From: QZKY01 sp942492925
Lineage (GTDB): Bacteria; Pseudomonadota; Gammaproteobacteria; Burkholderiales; Burkholderiaceae_D
Assembly: GCA_942492925.1 (NCBI GenBank)
Contig: OW818641.1
Coordinates: forward strand, 1,860,001-1,924,000
Direction: 5' to 3'
Length of the DNA: 64,000 nucleotides
The notes under the pieces are model-generated. The model was not told the origin of the DNA. It saw only the letters and a list, made by a program, of their open reading frames with translations, and searched no databases. Made by a program: the position numbers and the translations under genes. Positions 52,410 through 61,190 of this stretch are shown piece after piece; position 1 is the stretch's first letter; every line of letters begins with the position of its first letter.

Positions 52410-52717
52410 GTCATTTCCGCAACAGATAGAAAAACGCCGGATGCGTCCGGCGTTTTTCTTTTGCGCCCGTCGCAAAGGATGCCAAACCCCAAAATAAATT
52501 TCATCACAAAGCCTGCATCACGTCTCATGCTTGATGCTCGCACAAAGCATCGGGCGTGCAAAACAAGCATCCTTTCCGTGCTTATCCACAACGAGCACAA
52601 TGTTGCACGATACTTAACAAATGTCTTCCCACAACGACGCTCATGACACGCCAGCGTTCGTGATTCAGACAAACTCCGCTAGAATAGACATTTACCGCAT
52701 TCGCCAACAAAACTGTC
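52410..52717. other. Intergenic region acnA-DUF2863
   Basis: 308 bases. It begins with the acnA terminator. A TAGAAT near 52680 is a possible -10 for the DUF2863 gene, with a weak -35. Nothing else is recognised. Confidence 0.4.
52430..52461. terminator. Bidirectional rho-independent terminator after acnA
   Basis: Hairpin with arms AAAAACGCCGGA (52430-52441) and TCCGGCGTTTTT (52446-52457) around TGCG, followed by a T-rich stretch. Confidence 0.9.
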
Positions 52718-53959
52718 ATGCGACGCCCTTCCAAATTTTTCCCCAACAAACTTTCTGCAGACAGCCAACGATTGATCTCGCTCGCCCAGGAAGCTGCCAA
52801 AGCCACCAGCCGACTTGAAAAGCGCACTTGGGAGCAAGCAATGGATGGCATTGCGCAAAAACTGCTCAAAGCCAAGCGACAAGATGCAATCGATGCCGCA
52901 TTGGATAATCTGTTCAAAATGGAACTCAGCGCCTATGACACGCTTTTGCAAACGGTCGAAGCCGCGAGTGAATCTTGCACAATCGAGCATGAAGGCAAAC
53001 TGTATGATGTCTTGCTGATTGCCGCGCCCGTACTTGCCTGGACGCGCTACCTGATTCCGGCAGGGCCCATTCCGACCGAAATGCAAATAACGCTAACCGC
53101 ACATCTGGCGGCACACGTCCTCGCGGACGACACCCATGTCGCAATGGTCCCTGCACTGCACGCCATCGATCAATTGCCGTTCACGCATTCGGACACCTGC
53201 GCGCTAACGAAAAATCTTGCGCTGGCCGCCATCAAAGGTACGGCTTACAAACTCCCTGCCAACCAACCCGACACAGCGCCCTTTCTGGCCGACACGCGTT
53301 ATCTGTTGGCAGCCGTGGCAGCACCCTCAGGACAACCGCTGTTTCGCTGGCAAACTGCACAAACCCCCGCGAGCGCCGCCACGCAACGCGCGGAAGCGCT
53401 CGCACAATGGCAACAGCAAGCCGGGCCGAATGTCGCTCGCCTGCTCACCGGATGCAACGTCGAACTGCTGCTGCCGGAAGCCTATTTCGCTGCTTGCCGC
53501 AAAGCAGATTTGCAGGTTCGCCCCTGTTCCATTCGCGCTGCCGTTCATTATCTGACCCACACGCTGGACGTGGAGCCGGCTGCGCTGCGCGCTGTCGTCG
53601 CCGGTTTTGGTGACATTGCACCCGATGCGCCGCTAAGCGAATATCGCATTGGTTTTTCAACCAGCGACAACCACAATATCCTGTACGGCATCGTCTGGCC
53701 GCTTTACGGACAAGAGGAAGACGACGACGATTTTCCTGTCGCGCCCAGCATGGAAGCGGGACGCCACCCAACGCCCATTCAGGAAATTCTCGACTTACTG
53801 GAAGAAACCGGCGTTGTCTGCGAGAAGCGACACCATGAGCGCTTTCCGATGGAATTCTGCGAAGACTGCGGCGCGCCCTTGTTCGCCGATAGCACCAGCA
53901 ATCTGGTTCATGCCGAAATGCCGGAAGATAGCGAGCAGGGAACCACGCAACTACATTAA
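52718..53959 (+). CDS. DUF2863 family protein
   Basis: 413 residues. It matches, by recognition of the overall sequence, a Burkholderiales-specific family known only as DUF2863. The N-terminus has RLISLAQEAAKATSRLEKRTWE and a long helical part, and the middle is a mixed region with APVLAWTRYLIPAGPI. The C-terminus ends in a possible single metal knuckle, FCEDCGAPLF (Cys-x2-Cys), after a His-rich stretch. There is no signal peptide or membrane helix, so it is probably cytoplasmic. It stands alone between terminators and its function is unknown. Confidence 0.75.
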   Translation: MRRPSKFFPNKLSADSQRLISLAQEAAKATSRLEKRTWEQAMDGIAQKLLKAKRQDAIDAALDNLFKMELSAYDTLLQTVEAASESCTIEHEGKLYDVLLIAAPVLAWTRYLIPAGPIPTEMQITLTAHLAAHVLADDTHVAMVPALHAIDQLPFTHSDTCALTKNLALAAIKGTAYKLPANQPDTAPFLADTRYLLAAVAAPSGQPLFRWQTAQTPASAATQRAEALAQWQQQAGPNVARLLTGCNVELLLPEAYFAACRKADLQVRPCSIRAAVHYLTHTLDVEPAALRAVVAGFGDIAPDAPLSEYRIGFSTSDNHNILYGIVWPLYGQEEDDDDFPVAPSMEAGRHPTPIQEILDLLEETGVVCEKRHHERFPMEFCEDCGAPLFADSTSNLVHAEMPEDSEQGTTQLH

Positions 53960-53967
53960 GCAATCGC

Positions 53968-53985
53968 CTCGGCAAAAGTGCCGAG
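53968..53985. repeat. Hairpin after DUF2863 gene
   Basis: CTCGGCA-AAAG-TGCCGAG, a 7-bp stem with a four-base loop, nine bases past the stop. It may end the transcript, although no T-run follows. Confidence 0.5.
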
Positions 53986-54213
53986 ACAACCAATCTTCCT
54001 CCCAAACGGCAGGAAGCACGCGTTGATCTACCCCAAGCCTGCACGACAGGTTGCGCTGGGTGCAGCGCCGACGCCTTTCGCTTTGCGGCACGCGCCTGAC
54101 GCATCCAACGTCTTTGCGACGAATCGTCGACACAAGCGAACATTCAAAATGTCATGCACTCTCCCGCAATTGGTACAATGCAGATTGCCTTCACTTTCTG
54201 CACGAGCCTCATC

Positions 54214-56880
54214 ATGTCTAACGAAACCTCGCCAACCATTTTCCGCCATGATTACAGCGCCCCTGATTATGTCGTAGACACGATCGAGATGGGCTTTGAC
54301 CTTGATCCCTCGGAAACGCGCATCGCCAATCGGATGCGCCTGACACGGGCATCATCGAGCACGACCCAGGACATCCTCCTGCACGGCAACGAGCTCAAAC
54401 TGGCGCAATTGCGCATGAATGGCGTCAAGCTCGGTAAGAAGGACTACGCCATCGAATCGGGCAACCTGCGCATTTTCAATGCGCCCGAAGAAGTGACGCT
54501 TGAAATTGAAACCGTCATCCGGCCAGAGAAAAATACTTCGCTGATGGGCTTGTACGTTTCCAACGGCAATTTCTTCACGCAGTGCGAAGCAGAAGGTTTC
54601 CGGAAAATCACCTTCTTCCCGGATCGTCCCGACGTGATGGCCAAGTTCACCGTCATGCTGCGCGCCAGCAAGAAAAAATATCCCGTGCTGCTTTCCAACG
54701 GCAACTTGGTCGAAGCAGGCGATCTGGGTGATGGCCGACACTACGCCAAATGGGAAGACCCGTTTCGTAAACCGGCGTATCTCTTTGCGCTCGTCGCTGG
54801 CAAACTCGTCTGTCAGGAAGAAACCATTCAACTGAAATCCGGCCGCCAGGCGCTGCTGCAAGTGTGGGTGGAGAAAGGCAATCTCGACAAGACGCAACAT
54901 GCCATGGACTCACTGAAACACAGCGTGCGCTGGGATGAAGAACGCTTCGGTCTGGAACTCGATCTGGATCGCTACATGATCGTCGCCGTCGGCGACTTCA
55001 ACATGGGCGCGATGGAAAACAAGGGCTTGAACATTTTTAATACCAAGTTCGTCCTGGCGAACCCCAAAATCGCCACCGATCTGGATTACACGAACATTGA
55101 AGCGGTTGTCGCACACGAGTATTTTCATAACTGGACAGGCAATCGCGTCACCTGCCAGGACTGGTTTCAGCTCTCGCTGAAGGAAGGCTTAACCGTGTTC
55201 CGCGATCAGGAATTTTCCGCCGACATGGTGGGCACACGTTCTGGTCGTGCAGTCAAGCGCATTGAAGACGTGCGCACGCTGCGCCAAATGCAATTCCCGG
55301 AAGACGCCGGCCCCATGGCGCATCCGGTACGCCCCGACTCCTTTGTGGAGATCAACAATTTTTACACGGTCACCGTGTACGAAAAAGGTGCCGAAGTCGT
55401 GCGGATGTATCAAACGCTGCTCGGCAAGGATGGCTTCCGCAAAGGCATGGATCTCTATTTCCAGCGCCATGACGGTCAAGCCGTTACCTGTGATGATTTC
55501 CGCAACGCGATGGCCGATGCCAATGGGCGCGATCTCACGCAATTCGAGCGCTGGTACAGCCAGGCCGGCACGCCACGGGTGAAAGCCAGCACGCATTACG
55601 ACCCCGACGCATGCGCCTTGGTCTTGACGCTCTCGCAATCCACTTCCCCCACACCGGATCAATCGAATAAACAGCCGTTCCACATTCCGGTTTCGATGGG
55701 CCTGGTTGGCAAGGATGGTCGCGATCTGTCGTTCTACCACAATGGCAAGCATTTCGCTGACGCCGACGCCACCATCACGCTCGAGATGACCGAAGCCGAA
55801 CAACGCTTCACGTTCAGACAGGTATACGAACAGCCCGTCATTTCACTGCTGCGCAATTTTTCTGCACCCGTGATTCTGGAAATCGACTACAGCGACGCAG
55901 AACTGGCCCACCTGATGGCGCACGACAGCGACCACTTCAACCGCTGGGAAGCCGGACAACGCCTGATGATGCGCCGTCTGCTGGCGCTCACAGCTTCTGC
56001 ACAAAAAGACGAGCCGCTTGTACTGGATGACATGATCGTGGAAGCGCTGCGTCAAACGCTGAATGATGAATCGCTGGATCCGGCGTTCCGCGAATTGGCG
56101 CTGACGCTGCCGACAGAAGCCACGATTGCAGAACAGATGGACATTGTCGATCCGCAAGCGATCTACGCCGCGCGTCATTTCATGCGCAACGCACTGGCGC
56201 AAGCCATGAAGAGCGATTTTTTGAACGCCTACGAAACCTGCCTGACGCATGACGCATATCGACCCGATCCCGTTTCCGCCGGCAAGCGGAGCCTGAAAAA
56301 TCTTGCTTTGTCTTATTTGCTGACGTGGGGCGATGACAGCACGTGTCAACTCGCGCAGGCACAATTCGACACTGCCGACAACATGACCGACCGACTGGCC
56401 GCGCTCGCCGCACTCGTCAACGCCGAATCTCCCAAAGCCGGCAAGAAAGCGGCAAAATCTCTTGCGCGCTTCTACCGCGAATTCAAGAAAGAACCGCTCG
56501 TTATCGACAAATGGTTTACGCTGCAAGCCAGCACACACGGTGCTGATGTGCGCACCATCAAGAAGCTGATGGCCCATCCGGCTTTCACGCTGACCAATCC
56601 GAACCGCGCGCGCAGCGTGATCTTCAGCTTCTGCAATAACAATCTCTCACGTTTCCACGCACCCAATGGCAACGGCTATGCATACTGGGCCGATCAGGTG
56701 CTGGCGCTGAATGCCCTCAACCAGCAAGTGGCGGCCCGCCTCGCGCGCAGCCTGGACCGCTGGCGCAAGTTCAAGCCGGAACTGCAAGCCAAGATGCAAG
56801 CGGCGCTGCAACGCGTGGCCAACGCGAAAAAACTGTCGAAGGATGTGCGGGAAGTGGTGACGAAGTCGCTGGCTGCGTGA
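54214..56880 (+). CDS. pepN: Aminopeptidase N
   Basis: 888 residues from the ATG at 54214, preceded by GAGCC. The exopeptidase motif GAMENKGLNIFNTK lies near residue 265, and the zinc site HEYFHNWTGNRVTCQDWF with the downstream Glu (LKEGLTVFRDQEF) near residues 300-330. The length is close to E. coli PepN (870). This M1 metallopeptidase removes N-terminal residues in the cytoplasm. It is followed by a strong perfect inverted repeat rather than a T-run terminator. Confidence 0.95.
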   Translation: MSNETSPTIFRHDYSAPDYVVDTIEMGFDLDPSETRIANRMRLTRASSSTTQDILLHGNELKLAQLRMNGVKLGKKDYAIESGNLRIFNAPEEVTLEIETVIRPEKNTSLMGLYVSNGNFFTQCEAEGFRKITFFPDRPDVMAKFTVMLRASKKKYPVLLSNGNLVEAGDLGDGRHYAKWEDPFRKPAYLFALVAGKLVCQEETIQLKSGRQALLQVWVEKGNLDKTQHAMDSLKHSVRWDEERFGLELDLDRYMIVAVGDFNMGAMENKGLNIFNTKFVLANPKIATDLDYTNIEAVVAHEYFHNWTGNRVTCQDWFQLSLKEGLTVFRDQEFSADMVGTRSGRAVKRIEDVRTLRQMQFPEDAGPMAHPVRPDSFVEINNFYTVTVYEKGAEVVRMYQTLLGKDGFRKGMDLYFQRHDGQAVTCDDFRNAMADANGRDLTQFERWYSQAGTPRVKASTHYDPDACALVLTLSQSTSPTPDQSNKQPFHIPVSMGLVGKDGRDLSFYHNGKHFADADATITLEMTEAEQRFTFRQVYEQPVISLLRNFSAPVILEIDYSDAELAHLMAHDSDHFNRWEAGQRLMMRRLLALTASAQKDEPLVLDDMIVEALRQTLNDESLDPAFRELALTLPTEATIAEQMDIVDPQAIYAARHFMRNALAQAMKSDFLNAYETCLTHDAYRPDPVSAGKRSLKNLALSYLLTWGDDSTCQLAQAQFDTADNMTDRLAALAALVNAESPKAGKKAAKSLARFYREFKKEPLVIDKWFTLQASTHGADVRTIKKLMAHPAFTLTNPNRARSVIFSFCNNNLSRFHAPNGNGYAYWADQVLALNALNQQVAARLARSLDRWRKFKPELQAKMQAALQRVANAKKLSKDVREVVTKSLAA

Positions 56881-57210
56881 AATTCATATTCCCAGCCGAG
56901 TAGTCCAATAATCTCATCGCCATGTGTTGTTAAACATTTTAACAACACATGCGCATCCCTTGGCGATAAATGGGAAGCCTTGCTGCTTCACGCCACTCAG
57001 GCATCCTTAGCGCAATCTTTCATCATCAAAAAATAAATTCTTGTCCATTTCCATTGCGACAGGAGAAGCGTAGTATGGGAGCTGGTTTCCGCCGATCCCA
57101 AGTGTGTTATCGCTCAACTCTGAGCGTTTTCTATGATAGACGGACGATTTTTCTCGATTTACAGCACCTTGTAATACCTCTTCAACACATCATTACTTAG
57201 GAGCCGCAAC
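56881..57210. other. Intergenic region pepN to small Lys-rich gene
   Basis: 330 bases. It holds a perfect inverted repeat at 56921-56951 and the ribosome site TAGGAGCC of the small gene at 57199-57206. No good promoter pair was picked. Confidence 0.4.
56921..56951. repeat. Perfect 14-bp inverted repeat downstream of pepN
   Basis: Arms CATGTGTTGTTAAA (56921-56934) and TTTAACAACACATG (56938-56951) with a three-base loop CAT. No T-run follows. Confidence 0.85.
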
Positions 57211-57339
57211 ATGGGTAAAGAGCAAAAAAACGTCAAGATGGACAAGAAAAAACCAACCAAGACGCTAAAAGAAAAAAGAGCCGAAAAAAAGGCCAAGAAA
57301 GACGGTAAGGATCCGCTTGGCGCAGCCAAAACGAATTGA
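57211..57339 (+). CDS. Small Lys-rich basic protein (42 residues)
   Basis: 42 codons from the ATG at 57211 to TGA at 57337, with TAGGAGCC as ribosome site and a strong terminator just after. The product has 15 Lys and one Arg in 42 residues, starting MGKEQKNVKMDKKKPTKT and ending DPLGAAKTN, and no Cys or Trp. It is likely disordered and may bind nucleic acid or the ribosome. Similar very short Lys-rich proteins occur in Burkholderiales genomes, but I know no function for them. A good ribosome site and its own terminator argue that it is real. Confidence 0.7.
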   Translation: MGKEQKNVKMDKKKPTKTLKEKRAEKKAKKDGKDPLGAAKTN

Positions 57340-57365
57340 TTATTTCAACAATTCAGCCAAGCAAA

Positions 57366-57397
57366 AAGGGCGATACAACTTGTATCGCCCTTCGCTT
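57366..57397. terminator. Bidirectional rho-independent terminator
   Basis: An 11-bp stem AAGGGCGATAC / GTATCGCCCTT (57366-57376 and 57382-57392). A T-rich stretch follows on the plus strand and an A-run precedes it, so it can work both ways. It ends the small Lys-rich gene. Confidence 0.9.
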
Positions 57398-57497
57398 TTG
57401 GTTGACGCTTGATTGCAAAAACTATCAAGCACTTGCTCCATAGCTCGCAGAAGAAATCGGCGAGCGGGACAACAACCGCAGAGCGGTGTTGCGACGT

Positions 57498-57544
57498 AGG
57501 CTAACATGAGCGAAGCGAATGTTAAGCGAAGCGGCCGAAGTCAA
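57498..57544. repeat. 47-base direct repeat, copy A
   Basis: Starts AGGCTAACATGAGC and ends GGCCGAAGTCAA. Hairpin stem TAACAT / ATGTTA. Copy B (57652-57698) matches in 41 of 47 positions. Confidence 0.8.
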
Positions 57545-57651
57545 GGGTTTGAGATGCAAGACGCGCGGCGCACAGCGACCGAGACATATCTGGTAGATAG
57601 GCGAGGGAAGCGGAACGTAGTTCTAGCGTAGCTAAAACGAAGTTTCGGCGA

Positions 57652-57698
57652 AGGCTAACGTGAGCAAGGCGAACGTTAAGCGAAGCGGCCGGAGCCAA
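57652..57698. repeat. 47-base direct repeat, copy B
   Basis: Starts AGGCTAACGTGAGC and ends GGCCGGAGCCAA. Hairpin stem TAACGT / ACGTTA; the A-T pair of copy A is G-C here. Confidence 0.8.
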
Positions 57699-57737
57699 CA
57701 CCGCGCAACACAGCAGTTCGCCCGCGCAGCCATTATT

Positions 57738-59984
57738 TCAGTGGCGCTTCGCGTCCTGCACGCCTTTCACTTCACGAATCGCACTCAATGCCTTGAGCAA
57801 TTGCTCCGTCGATCCGATTTCCACCGTGAAGGACATGCGCGCAATGCCTTTGGCGCTTTGCGTGTTCACGCCGGTGACATTGATTTTTTCACGAGAGAAC
57901 ACTTCGGAAATGTCACGCAACAAACCTTGCCGGTCGGCAGAAAGGACAAAAATGTCGACCGGATAAAGCGTATCCGGAGCAGATTTACCCCAATTGGTTT
58001 GAATCACACGCTCGGGCGTACGGTGCTGCATCTCTGCAAAATTCCGGCAGTCAGCGCGGTGAATGGAAACGCCCTTACCACGCGTGACAAAACCGACGAT
58101 GGCATCTGGCGGCGCAGGTTTGCAACACTTGGCCAATTGCGTCATGAGTCCGTCGGTGCCCACCACCAGCACGCCAGATTTGGCACCTTGTTCCACGCTG
58201 GAGGCTTTGCTCTTGCGCGTGAGGACAACATCTTCTTCGACCGGTTCCTTGGTCGCCCCGTCGGCATGCAGGGCCATTTCGATGTTGCGCAGACTGAATG
58301 TGTCTTTCCCCACCGCGAGAAATAAATCCTCCAGCTTTGGGAAACCCAATTTATTTGCCAACTCTTCCAGATTGATGGACGTTTTGCCTTCACGTTGCAG
58401 CGTTTTTTCCACCACGCTCCGCCCTGCGGCAAGCGTTTCCTCCTGTTCGATGGAGTTGAACCATGCTCGAATTTTGGATCGTGTCCGTGCACTGGCCGCA
58501 TACTCCGCATTTAACCAATCACGCGATGGTCCCGCATTAACGTTGACGCCTTTGGCCGTGATGATTTCTACTGTCTGGCCGCCCTTGAGCGGCGTATTGA
58601 GCGGCACCATAACGCCATCGACTTTCGCCCCCCGGCAGCGATGTCCGACATCGCTGTGCAGGTGATACGCAAAATCGATCGGCGTCGCGCCACTGGGCAA
58701 CTCGATCACACGCGCTTGCGGCGTCATCACGTAAATGCGCTCATCCAGACCGGCCGATTTGAGTTTGTCGTGCCGCTCCTGAAGCGTTCCTTCGGCTGTC
58801 CCCACCGCGTCGGTGACTTCCGTCTGCCAGGCAAGCAACTGCCGCAACCACGAAATCTTGTCGTCGTATTCCTGTCCGACTGCACCGCTGCCGGCTTCCT
58901 TATAACGCCAGTGCGCCGCCACGCCATACTCGGCAAAATGATGCATGTCCGTCGTACGGATTTGCACTTCAATTGGCAAACCATTTTCGGTCACCACGAT
59001 CGTGTGAAGCGACTGATAGCCGTTTGGCTTGGGCCGCGAAATGTAGTCGTCGAATTCCTTGAGAATCGGATTCCAGATATTGTGCACGATGCTCAGCACG
59101 GCATAGCAAGTCTTGACGTCGTCGACAATAATGCGGAACGCCCGCACGTCATGCAAATTGGAAAAATCGAGCGACTTTTCGCGCAACTTGTTCCAGATGC
59201 TGAAAATGTGTTTGGGACGACCAGAAACATCCGCCTTGATGCCCGCCTTTTCCAGTTCCGATTTCAGGCGAACGATGGCATGCGCAATAAAGTCTTCACG
59301 CTCGATGCGTTTTTCTTCGAGCATCTTGGCAATGCGCCGATACTCGTCCGGCTCCAGAAAACGGAAGGAAAAATCTTCCAGCTCCCACTTGAGTTGCCAA
59401 ATGCCGAGTCGATTGGCCAGCGGCGCATACACATCCATCGTTTCACGCGCGTAGCGGCTCACCATCTCATCCTGCATTTTTCGTTCTGCGAAGTAGCGCA
59501 GTGTCGTGACGCGCGATGCGAGACGAATCATGACGACGCGCATGTCGGCGGCCATCGCCAACAGCATCTTGCGCAGGGTTTCGACCTGGGCAACAGCTTG
59601 CTGTTCGGCATTTTTGCCTCGCAACATTTCCTGCTGCGCCCGAGCACGTTCACGCAAGGTTCGCAACTGACGAATGCTGTTGACCAGCACCGCGACCTCG
59701 CGACCAAACTTTGCTTCAATGCCTTCTGCCGCCATGGGATCGATACTGGCAACTTCAGCAAGCAACCCAGCAATACGCGTCGGTGCATCACAGTTCAAAG
59801 CAGACAGAATGGAGACGAGCCCCACGACAAAATCCATAGTCGGCTGACCGCTTTTAACCGTCTGTTGTCCGTAAATCGGCTTGACGAAGACGAGCGCACT
59901 CAGCAATCGCTCACCGTCTTCTTGTGACAGTCCGAAAGTCAGTTGTGCCTGTTCAACGCGGTGCAAAACGGAGGTTGTTACCAT
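57738..59984 (-). CDS. relA: GTP pyrophosphokinase RelA
   Basis: 748 residues. The N-terminal HD hydrolase region is degenerate (no His-Asp pair; the aligned part reads GLLAEVAS), so this is the synthetase-only RelA rather than bifunctional SpoT. The synthetase domain has GRPKHIFSIWNKL and DDYISRPKPNGYQSLHT near residues 260-325. A TGS domain follows (PSGATPIDFAYHLHSDVGHRC), and a C-terminal ACT domain ends the protein (DIFVLSADRQGLLRDISEV). It makes (p)ppGpp on stalled ribosomes during amino-acid starvation. The degenerate HD protein at 6305-6964 is a separate, unrelated copy of the hydrolase fold. Confidence 0.95.
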   Translation of the reverse strand: MVTTSVLHRVEQAQLTFGLSQEDGERLLSALVFVKPIYGQQTVKSGQPTMDFVVGLVSILSALNCDAPTRIAGLLAEVASIDPMAAEGIEAKFGREVAVLVNSIRQLRTLRERARAQQEMLRGKNAEQQAVAQVETLRKMLLAMAADMRVVMIRLASRVTTLRYFAERKMQDEMVSRYARETMDVYAPLANRLGIWQLKWELEDFSFRFLEPDEYRRIAKMLEEKRIEREDFIAHAIVRLKSELEKAGIKADVSGRPKHIFSIWNKLREKSLDFSNLHDVRAFRIIVDDVKTCYAVLSIVHNIWNPILKEFDDYISRPKPNGYQSLHTIVVTENGLPIEVQIRTTDMHHFAEYGVAAHWRYKEAGSGAVGQEYDDKISWLRQLLAWQTEVTDAVGTAEGTLQERHDKLKSAGLDERIYVMTPQARVIELPSGATPIDFAYHLHSDVGHRCRGAKVDGVMVPLNTPLKGGQTVEIITAKGVNVNAGPSRDWLNAEYAASARTRSKIRAWFNSIEQEETLAAGRSVVEKTLQREGKTSINLEELANKLGFPKLEDLFLAVGKDTFSLRNIEMALHADGATKEPVEEDVVLTRKSKASSVEQGAKSGVLVVGTDGLMTQLAKCCKPAPPDAIVGFVTRGKGVSIHRADCRNFAEMQHRTPERVIQTNWGKSAPDTLYPVDIFVLSADRQGLLRDISEVFSREKINVTGVNTQSAKGIARMSFTVEIGSTEQLLKALSAIREVKGVQDAKRH

Positions 59985-60122
59985 ATGTGAAAATTGCGTA
60001 GTTTCCGGTTATGCTCAAATATTGAATGGGTCTGCAGAATAATCCGCAGCTTTTTTCGCTAGGCATTCCTGTCACCCCGTTTGTGCGCATTGAAAACAGC
60101 ACGCGCCAACAGCGAACGAGTG

Positions 60123-61079
60123 TCAACCAATCCAAACCGCAACAGAGAGAAGCAGCAGGAGCAGCAGCCACAGCAGCGTAGCGCGCCACAGCAGACCGAC
60201 CGTACTCTGCAGCGAACGCAACGTGGGTTCTTCGCCCGGCATGCTTTCCGGTTCAACGCTGGCAAACTCTCCTGTCGTCATATCGACTTGCGGAATGCTG
60301 ATCGCTTTTTCGGCAGGATTGCCCAGCCGCACGCCGAGTGCGCCGCTGCCCGCCGACAAAATAATCCCAATGGCTTCGTTTTCCCACCGATTGGCGAAGT
60401 TCCGCCAGGCATAGACCGCGTCTTCAAAATTGCCGACGACCGCAAAGGCAACTGCCGTCAAGCGCGCGGGTACCCAATCAATCCAGTAAAAAGCCTTGTT
60501 CGCAAATTTTCCGAACGCTTCGCCGCTCATGCGCCCAGGCTCATTCCAGGCGCGCATCAGATATTCCGCCGTCCTGTACAACACCGCGCCGACCGGCCCC
60601 AAAGGCAGCAAAAACCACAGGAATACGCCAAACACGCTATGGTGAGACGTAACCAGGGCTTTTTCGATGGCGATCCGTGTAATCTCGCTGACTTCCATGC
60701 CGACCGTGTCCATGCCAGTCCATTCTGCCAACAGCGTTCGCGCCTTGACTTCATCTCCGGAAAGGAGCGCCACCTGGATCGCGGAGAAATGATAGCTGTA
60801 ATGGCGAAAACCGATGGTGAAGTAGGCAATGAGAACGTTCCAGACCAATTCGGCCAGTGGGTTGATGCTGGCCGCAATGCGGTGAATGACATACACCGGC
60901 ACAGCCAACATCAACATCATCAGGATCCAGCCGAAACGTCCGTTCCTTTCTTGCCCCGCATTGAAACCGGATTCGACCCATGTCGAGAGTGATCGAATCG
61001 CTGCATAAACAGGATTGCTCGCCCGCATGGGACGAAACTGTTCTATCAGCAGGGCGCAAAGAATGGAAAGAAAGGCCAT
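60123..61079 (-). CDS. CobD/CbiB-like integral membrane protein
   Basis: 318 residues from the ATG at 61079, with AAGGAAAA ahead; a TTG one codon upstream is in frame. It has several hydrophobic segments (FLSILCALLIEQ at the N-terminus, WILMMLMLAVPVYVI, VFGVFLWFLLPLGPVGAVLY and a C-terminal LLWLLLLLLLSVAVWI). It resembles the CobD/CbiB family and AmpE-like proteins, and in Burkholderiales such a gene commonly sits beside the NUDIX hydrolase gene. No other cobalamin gene is in the window, so a role in adenosylcobinamide synthesis is doubtful. Confidence 0.7.
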   Translation of the reverse strand: MAFLSILCALLIEQFRPMRASNPVYAAIRSLSTWVESGFNAGQERNGRFGWILMMLMLAVPVYVIHRIAASINPLAELVWNVLIAYFTIGFRHYSYHFSAIQVALLSGDEVKARTLLAEWTGMDTVGMEVSEITRIAIEKALVTSHHSVFGVFLWFLLPLGPVGAVLYRTAEYLMRAWNEPGRMSGEAFGKFANKAFYWIDWVPARLTAVAFAVVGNFEDAVYAWRNFANRWENEAIGIILSAGSGALGVRLGNPAEKAISIPQVDMTTGEFASVEPESMPGEEPTLRSLQSTVGLLWRATLLWLLLLLLLSVAVWIG

Positions 61080-61190
61080 CAATTTTCCTTGAAACTGCCT
61101 ACTCGAAACTGCGTTGTTTTACCGCAGCGGCGCAACCGTAACGATACCTCACCCCACTCTCAGAATCAAACCAGTGAGGCAGCAATTCCT

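Larger units (their letters stand above)
57483..57704. ncRNA. Candidate structured element or noncoding RNA (222 nt)
   Basis: The ends GCGGTGTTG (57483-57491) and CAACACCGC (57696-57704) are exact complements, so they could close the whole segment. Inside are two 87% identical 47-base units, each with a hairpin, and a third hairpin near 57613-57643 (AACGTAGTTCTAGC / GCTAAAACGAAGTT, 11 of 14 pairs). The strand and transcription are unknown, and it may be a mobile or extragenic repeat instead. Confidence 0.4.
57340..57737. other. Structured intergenic region between small gene and relA
   Basis: 398 bases without a gene. It contains a bidirectional terminator and then a densely structured stretch, 57460-57710, with a direct repeat whose hairpin arms covary and a long-range closing helix. 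These are listed separately. Confidence 0.6.

Noticed and set aside
58641..59927. Plus-strand frame of 428 codons
   Set aside because: It is antisense to relA, whose domains are complete.
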